Assembly: GCF_027887165.1 (NCBI RefSeq)
Contig: NC_077228.1
Coordinates: forward strand, 387,566,456 to 387,630,455
From: Monodelphis domestica
Lineage: Eukaryota; Chordata; Mammalia; Didelphimorphia; Didelphidae
Length of the DNA: 64,000 nt
Direction of reading: 5' to 3'
The stretch's first letter is position 1. Every line of letters starts with the position of its first letter. Below, one piece after another: positions 58,365 to 64,000 of the stretch. The notes under the pieces were generated by a model that ran no database searches, had not been told where the DNA came from, and was given only the letters and a program-made list of their open reading frames with translations. The position numbers were made by a program, and so were the translations under genes.

Positions 58365-58837
58365 TAACTTTTAGCCTGGAATCCTGAATATCATCTTAAT
58401 GTCATAATTGAATAAAATATTTTCATTGTAGACAGAGTGTGATACCAGTCTATGTCTTAATATATGGCAGAAGGATAAGACTAAAACACTAATTCTTTCA
58501 ATAAGGAGGCAGAAACCTTTAAACATCATAAGAAATTAAAATTGCCTTTTGTTTTGATGGCTTACGGTCAAGTTCTGTCCATTATTCTGTTTGTTTATAG
58601 TACCTCTCCCTTTTATTCCAGATGTGCATGTCCAAACTATTAAGAACAAGGAATCCTTAGAACTAGTTGAAAGGTAAATAAACAAGTCCTGATACTACAG
58701 ATGATATATGTGTGGAGTGAAGAAAGGGGCTGAGAAAGTGCTGTACTAATGCCAGTTACAGGTGCCAAATACAAAGTTTTTAAGAGTGGACCTCAAAAGA
58801 TTCTGATGATATTGATTTCTGAAGAAACATAGATAGT

Positions 58838-59041
58838 GGGGGGCAGCTGAGGGCTTTGATGGATTGAGAGCCAGGTCCATAGATAGAAAGTCCTCAGTTT
58901 AAATTTGGCCTTAAACACTTCCTGGCTCTGTGACCTGGGCAAGTCACTTAACCCCCATTGCCTAGCCCTCACTGCTCTTCTGACTTAGAACCAATGCACA
59001 GTATTGATTCTAAGATGGCAGGTAAGGGTTACAAAAAAGAA
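58838..59041 (+). mobile_element. tRNA-derived SINE, antisense to MAN1A1
   Basis: GGGGGCAGCTGAGGGC to GGCAGGTAAGGG. Flanks AAGAAACATAGATAGT (58822-58837) and AAGAAACATAAATAGT (59042-59057) match at 15 of 16. Confidence 0.92.
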
Positions 59042-59192
59042 AAGAAACATAAATAGTCATAAATTCTTATTTGGGTTACCCCATAGTCTACACAACAAAG
59101 AAATCAGAGAGCCTGAATGGTATAGGAACAGGACAGCAAGAACTGCATTTGATAAGAATATGAGATTTAAAACTGTAGGACATAGTAAGTGA

Positions 59193-59365
59193 TTTTTTCT
59201 ATGCATTGGTTCTAAGGTGGAAGAAGTGGCAATGGCTAGGCAGTGGAGGTTAAGTGTCTTCCTCAGGGTCAAACAGCTAGGAAGAGTTAGAGGCTAGATT
59301 TGAACCCATACCTTTCCATATCTAGGTCTGGCTCTCTCTCTATGAAGATGCTTAGCTGCACCCCA
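59193..59365 (-). mobile_element. tRNA-derived SINE, minus, old
   Basis: GCATTGGTTCTAAGGTGG, GGCTAGGCAGTGGAGG and GATTTGAACCCATACC. Confidence 0.85.
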
Positions 59366-59374
59366 TACCCCACT

Positions 59375-59465
59375 TCATTTTTCCATGCCTCCGTTCTTTC
59401 TTCTGTAAAACAAGGGGAGTGGACTAGATGACCTCTGAGGTTCCTTCCAGCTTTTGCTTTCTTAA
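59375..59465 (+). mobile_element. THER1-like tail
   Basis: TGGACTAGATGACCTCTGAGG and TTCCTTCCAGC. Confidence 0.7.
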
Positions 59466-60169
59466 CATTAGTTTAGACATTTTTTTCATACACTAATGCT
59501 AATAAAGAAGAGAAGGAAAATACTATTGTGCCTAAAGCAGAGTGAAACTTATTACTTAAAAGGGAATCTGTAAAGAAAAGTAGGATTAGTATATGACTGA
59601 AGAAGATGCCTCAAGTTTAATGGTTTCTTTCTTGAAAATTCTTGGGTGAATTTAAGCTATTATTTCTATTACTATAGAATCTAAAATCTAGGAGTCCATC
59701 AGGCCTAGGTTAGTCTGAGTGTTGAAGATCTAAATGCAAACACTGGGGTAATAACAGGGTCATTATCTGAGGAAATCAGCATATAAGTGTTACTTTTAAC
59801 TTTGCTGGGTATTTTGAGACTGGTATGTTTTTTAGGAGTCAAGGAAGAGAGAGAAAACAGCTGCTCTTGGCTTCAGCTCGGAACAACATTCCTTTCCTTC
59901 CCAGGATAAGCTGATCACCTGAAATCTTATAATTATGAAGAAGAACTCGACTTGTGGATACGCTATACCGTCTCAACTCACCTATAGTTGCCTTTCCCCT
60001 CTCTCTGATGAGAAAAGCACCAAACTCTTCCCAAAGCCTTCCTGGTAAATCCATTTTCTATCAGTAACTCGGCTGGATTTTGATGTCATAGATAAGAATC
60101 CTGAGGGGCAATCGCTCCTTCCTCCACCCCAGTTTTCTAGTTTTCTTTTGTAAATAGTCTTCCCCCCAC

Positions 60170-60290
60170 CAGATGATAAACTCTTTGAGAGCAGGGATTA
60201 CTATCTCTTTTCTTTATTTGTATCCCTACAGCATAGCACATTGCTTGGCACAAAGTAAGTACTTAATAAATATTTATTGAGGTCTTTAGA
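60170..60290 (+). mobile_element. L2 3' end, plus
   Basis: CTTTGAGAGCAGGGATTAC and AAGTACTTAATAAATATTTA. Confidence 0.85.
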
Positions 60291-60764
60291 AGTGAGGTTG
60301 AAGACCTGAAACACAGAGTGAGAAAACTTGGGAGACCCATTGAGGAAGGTTCTTTCTTCCCTGCACTTAGGGAGTCACAGGACAAGGCATGATTCCTTTA
60401 GGTCTGTTGCCACAGAGTACGAGGAAAAATATGCACTGCCAAACTAGGACATTAGGTTTAAAGCCCTTGAGAAAGGCAGAAATAGAATACGTGTCCAGGC
60501 CTGGCTTTCTACCTTCTGGAATTTAGGATTGGGGAAGTAGATTCTGGAAGGCTGAGACAATTTTATTAAATGAATCCCCGAGGTAGGAGAGCAAGACTCA
60601 CATACCTAATAGAATGGAATCAATCTGGAAAGAAAACAAGATGTACAAGAATACGCATAGCTTTCTGTTGTTGGCCTTTAGAATGAGGCTTAACACATAA
60701 GGCAGCTATAACTTGTAAACCCTCTTTAACAGCATAAATCTGTGCCCTTCACACATACAATCAA

Positions 60765-61005
60765 ACTAATAGCTGGTATGTACATAATACTTGGAAGGTT
60801 TAGAAAGCACTTTAAATTTGTTATCTCATTTGATTCTTAAAATAGTCCTGTAAGGGAGATACTATTATTATCCTCATTTTACAGATAAGGAAACTGAGCT
60901 GAGAGAGGCCCAAATCACAGAGCTAGTTAAGTATCCGAGATCGAATCTGAACCCAGGACTTCAAATTCAGCTCTCTATCCTAGTGACACCTAGTTGCCTC
61001 TTAGT
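60765..61005 (-). mobile_element. MIR, minus
   Basis: TCCTCATTTTACAGATAAGG, GAGAGGCCCAAATCACAG and TGAACCCAGGACTTC. Confidence 0.88.
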
Positions 61006-61403
61006 AAATCCTTTTTAAAAAGTCCCCCAACAATCTCCTAAATTTAAGAAAGTTTGCCTCATGGTGAGTCTTGTGTAATATGGTGGCAAATATAACTAAC
61101 AGGAAAAATAAGCAATATATGTGGGTAATGAGAGTACTGAAAATAAAAAGAAAAATGAGAAACCCTGGCAAGCAAACATTTTAAAAAATACTCAGAAGAG
61201 CTGCAGATAGACAAGCAGGTGAGTGATGATATTATCATGATAAATGTAATATACATTTAAAACAAAGCAACCAAAAAAAAAAGAAATTTATAGTTTTATA
61301 TGTAAGTCTTTTGGGGTTGAACTATATAACTATATTCAGGTGTGCCAAATTCATAACAACCCCCCCCACAAAACACAACATACATATAGAGAAATTAAAA
61401 TTA

Positions 61404-61610
<207 letters not shown>

Positions 61611-61809
61611 TTAGTCTTACAATCAAAATGCTCTCAGAAATTTGCTTGGCTATCCTTGAGAAAAAGGACAAACTTAAAACTCTACTCCGGTGTACACAAT
61701 TTCATCAATTCTGTTCAGTACTTAATATTGACCACATGGTCTTGATGAAGTTAATCATAACAGTGTATTGTAGAAAACAGCAAAAAATCCTCACAAATCT
61801 CAAACCCAA

Positions 61810-62011
61810 AGGGGAAGCTGGGTGGCTTAGTGGATTGAGAGCCAGGCCTAGAGATGGGAGGGCCTGGGTTCAAATCTGGCCTCAGACACTTCCCAGCTGT
61901 GTGACCCTGGGCAAGTCACTTGACCCCCATTGCCCAGCCCTTACCACTCTTCTGCCTTGGAGCCAATACTATGTATTGGCTCCAAGACGGAAGGCAAGGG
62001 TTTAAAAAAAA
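61810..62011 (+). mobile_element. Young tRNA-derived SINE, antisense to MAN1A1
   Basis: Near consensus, with a GGAAGCTGGGTGGCTTAG head and A tail. Flanks AAATCTCAAACCCAA (61795-61809) and AAATCTCCAACCCAA (62012-62026) match at 14 of 15. Confidence 0.95.
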
Positions 62012-62192
62012 AAATCTCCAACCCAACGTACTTCATTCAAACATTTATTGAGCGTCTACTTTTTTTTTTTATGCAAGATACTATGAAGGATTGTTATCTA
62101 GTTAGCTCAACATCAGATTGAAGGCTGAGAATTCTAACCGGCTGTGCTCAAAGCAAATTATTTCTCCAGTCTCTTTTTCAATCCACTAATGA

Positions 62193-62415
62193 CCAGGAAG
62201 AGGCTGCTTAGCTTAGTGGGAAGAGCACTGACCTTGCAATTAGCAAACTTAGGTTTGAGCTTTGTCAAAGGCCAACATGACAATAACCCTGTAGCTATAG
62301 GCACAAGGCACTTAACCTTTAGAAGGCTTGACTCTTCACTTGCAAGATGTTTAATAATACTTGTAACGCCCCTCATGGGATTATTATGAGGAAAATGCCT
62401 TATAAAATATACAAG
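62193..62415 (+). mobile_element. MIR, plus
   Basis: TTAGCTTAGTGGGAAGAGC, GGCACTTAACCTTTAGAAG and TGGGATTATTATGAGG. Confidence 0.7.
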
Positions 62416-62466
62416 CATGATATGGAAATGAGTTTATGGACGTGAAGATTGTAATACAGTTGGATT

Positions 62467-62640
62467 TTTTTTTTCAACTCATACCTTCTGTCTTAAAACT
62501 GATACTTAATATTGGGTCCAAGGCAAAAGAGTGGTAAAGGCTAGGCAACTGGGGTTAAGTGATCTGCTCAAAGGCACATAGCTAGTAAGTTTCTGTTGCT
62601 AAATTTGAATCTAGGACCTCCCGCCTCCAAGCTGGATCTC
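62467..62640 (-). mobile_element. tRNA-derived SINE, minus, old
   Basis: TCATACCTTCTGTCTTAAAAC and TGAATCTAGGACCTCCCGCC. Confidence 0.85.
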
Positions 62641-63609
62641 ATTTTACATAAACATATGCTCCAAGACCCTTTCTGTAAGTTGAAAATCACACATTTTACT
62701 TAATAAGTGTTTCTTCTATGAACATACCTAGGCATTTTACTTTTCTTTGGTTCATCAGAGCTGTAAGCATATTTGCTCTTGTACTTTAGGCCCATTATTA
62801 ATAGCTAAATAGCATTAATGAAATAAAGAGAAGCACGGCTCTGATGCACATGCAACTTGTTACAAGTAAGAACTCTGGGTAAAGACTGATGTGGGAGCTA
62901 TTGTTTGGCACAAAAAATGTAATGACACATTAATGCTTCTCAGAGAGAGAGAGTAAGTGTGACTGGGCAGAATGCTGTGAGACTTTACTTGGGAAAATGG
63001 CATGGATTAAGTATGCAATTAAAATTTTTGATTTTATGTATTTTTCTACCTTTATTTTTTTCAATTGCCAGTGGCATAGACCTGAACTCACAGGTATTGG
63101 GTTTGTGTAAAACAAAGTCCTACCGTATTTACTGCCCCAGTGTCAAGTGTGAAATATATAATAGTCCTTAATATTAAAACTTAAAAGATGGGCATGATAT
63201 GATGAACTCTTTGGTTTTCTTTTATACTTAATGGGGCTGACCTAGTTCAGAAGTGTAGCTTAGAACCTCCACTGAAGTCCTGTTCTAACTGGGATGTTGT
63301 GTGGAGGAGACCTGGGTTCCCAAAGGCTGCTCTCTTCCCAGGGGAGACGAGTACAGCCAGGTCCAAAGTGAAGCTGGACAGGCTTTCAGTCTGGGGCCAG
63401 TATGCATGCTGTTCAAGGACCAGGAAAACAGAATACAGAGAAGTTCAGTCCCTGGAGGTTCCCCTTCAAATGATTCTTTGTTTTGTCAGAGCAGCTCACA
63501 AAGCCTATCTACTAAGACAGAGAAGGGCTGTGATCTACATCAGTGGAAAGAGTGAGTGCACAGACCTAAGAAGTAAAACATCTTTTAAAAAGCTCCCAAG
63601 TACGAATTA

Positions 63610-63942
<333 letters not shown>

Positions 63943-64000
63943 CTAAGAAAGAAATTTTATTTTAAATTTTGTACTTTGTTCCCTTTCCCAACTTAATGTT

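Noticed and set aside
58176-58367. Ser/Leu-rich frame
   Set aside because: Translation of the TC microsatellite.

Overview
The window looks like nuclear DNA from a marsupial. It is AT-rich and CpG-poor. Interspersed repeats fill most of it, and their mix is the usual metatherian one: many copies of a roughly 200-bp tRNA-derived SINE (WSINE1-like by memory; name not verified), CORE-SINEs of the Mar1/MON1/THER1 kind, MIR, marsupial L1, old L2 and L3/CR1, hAT-type MITEs and solo retroviral LTRs. An Australasian marsupial seems more likely than an opossum because of the WSINE1-like copies, but this rests on recall only.

The one host gene I can support is MAN1A1 (Golgi mannosyl-oligosaccharide 1,2-alpha-mannosidase IA, glycoside hydrolase family 47). 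It is on the minus strand and occupies the right-hand third. Its last four coding exons are complete, with consensus splice sites and matching phases: 63723-63942, 61413-61585, 55870-55985 and 49292-49418. The stop codon is at 49292-49294. The 3' UTR probably runs down to about 45.76 kb. The introns hold MIR, L2, L1 and SINE copies and simple repeats.

Regions 1-45.7 kb appear to lie downstream of MAN1A1 and contain no recognisable host exon. Region 3-14 kb is a nested stack: an old L3/CR1 in plus orientation has been spread out by later L2, L1, LTR and SINE insertions. Region 14-24 kb is a mosaic of L2, L1, LTR, SINE and MITE. Region 24.9-27.06 kb is a repeat-poor island. Region 27-34 kb is the most unusual part. 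Two related solo LTRs in opposite orientation flank it. Inside lies a CpG-rich 704-codon reverse-transcriptase ORF of RTE type, without its endonuclease domain, enclosed by a pair of 134-bp inverted repeats, with a tRNA-like sequence at its 3' side. A third copy of the 134-bp repeat lies 1.1 kb away. Region 34-42 kb is repeat mosaic plus unassigned sequence. Region 42-45.7 kb is a decayed L1 running from ORF1 to ORF2, interrupted by an LTR-like block.

No operons, CRISPR arrays or bacterial features are present. All repeat boundaries were read by eye; those with target-site duplications are good to a few bases and the rest are approximate.
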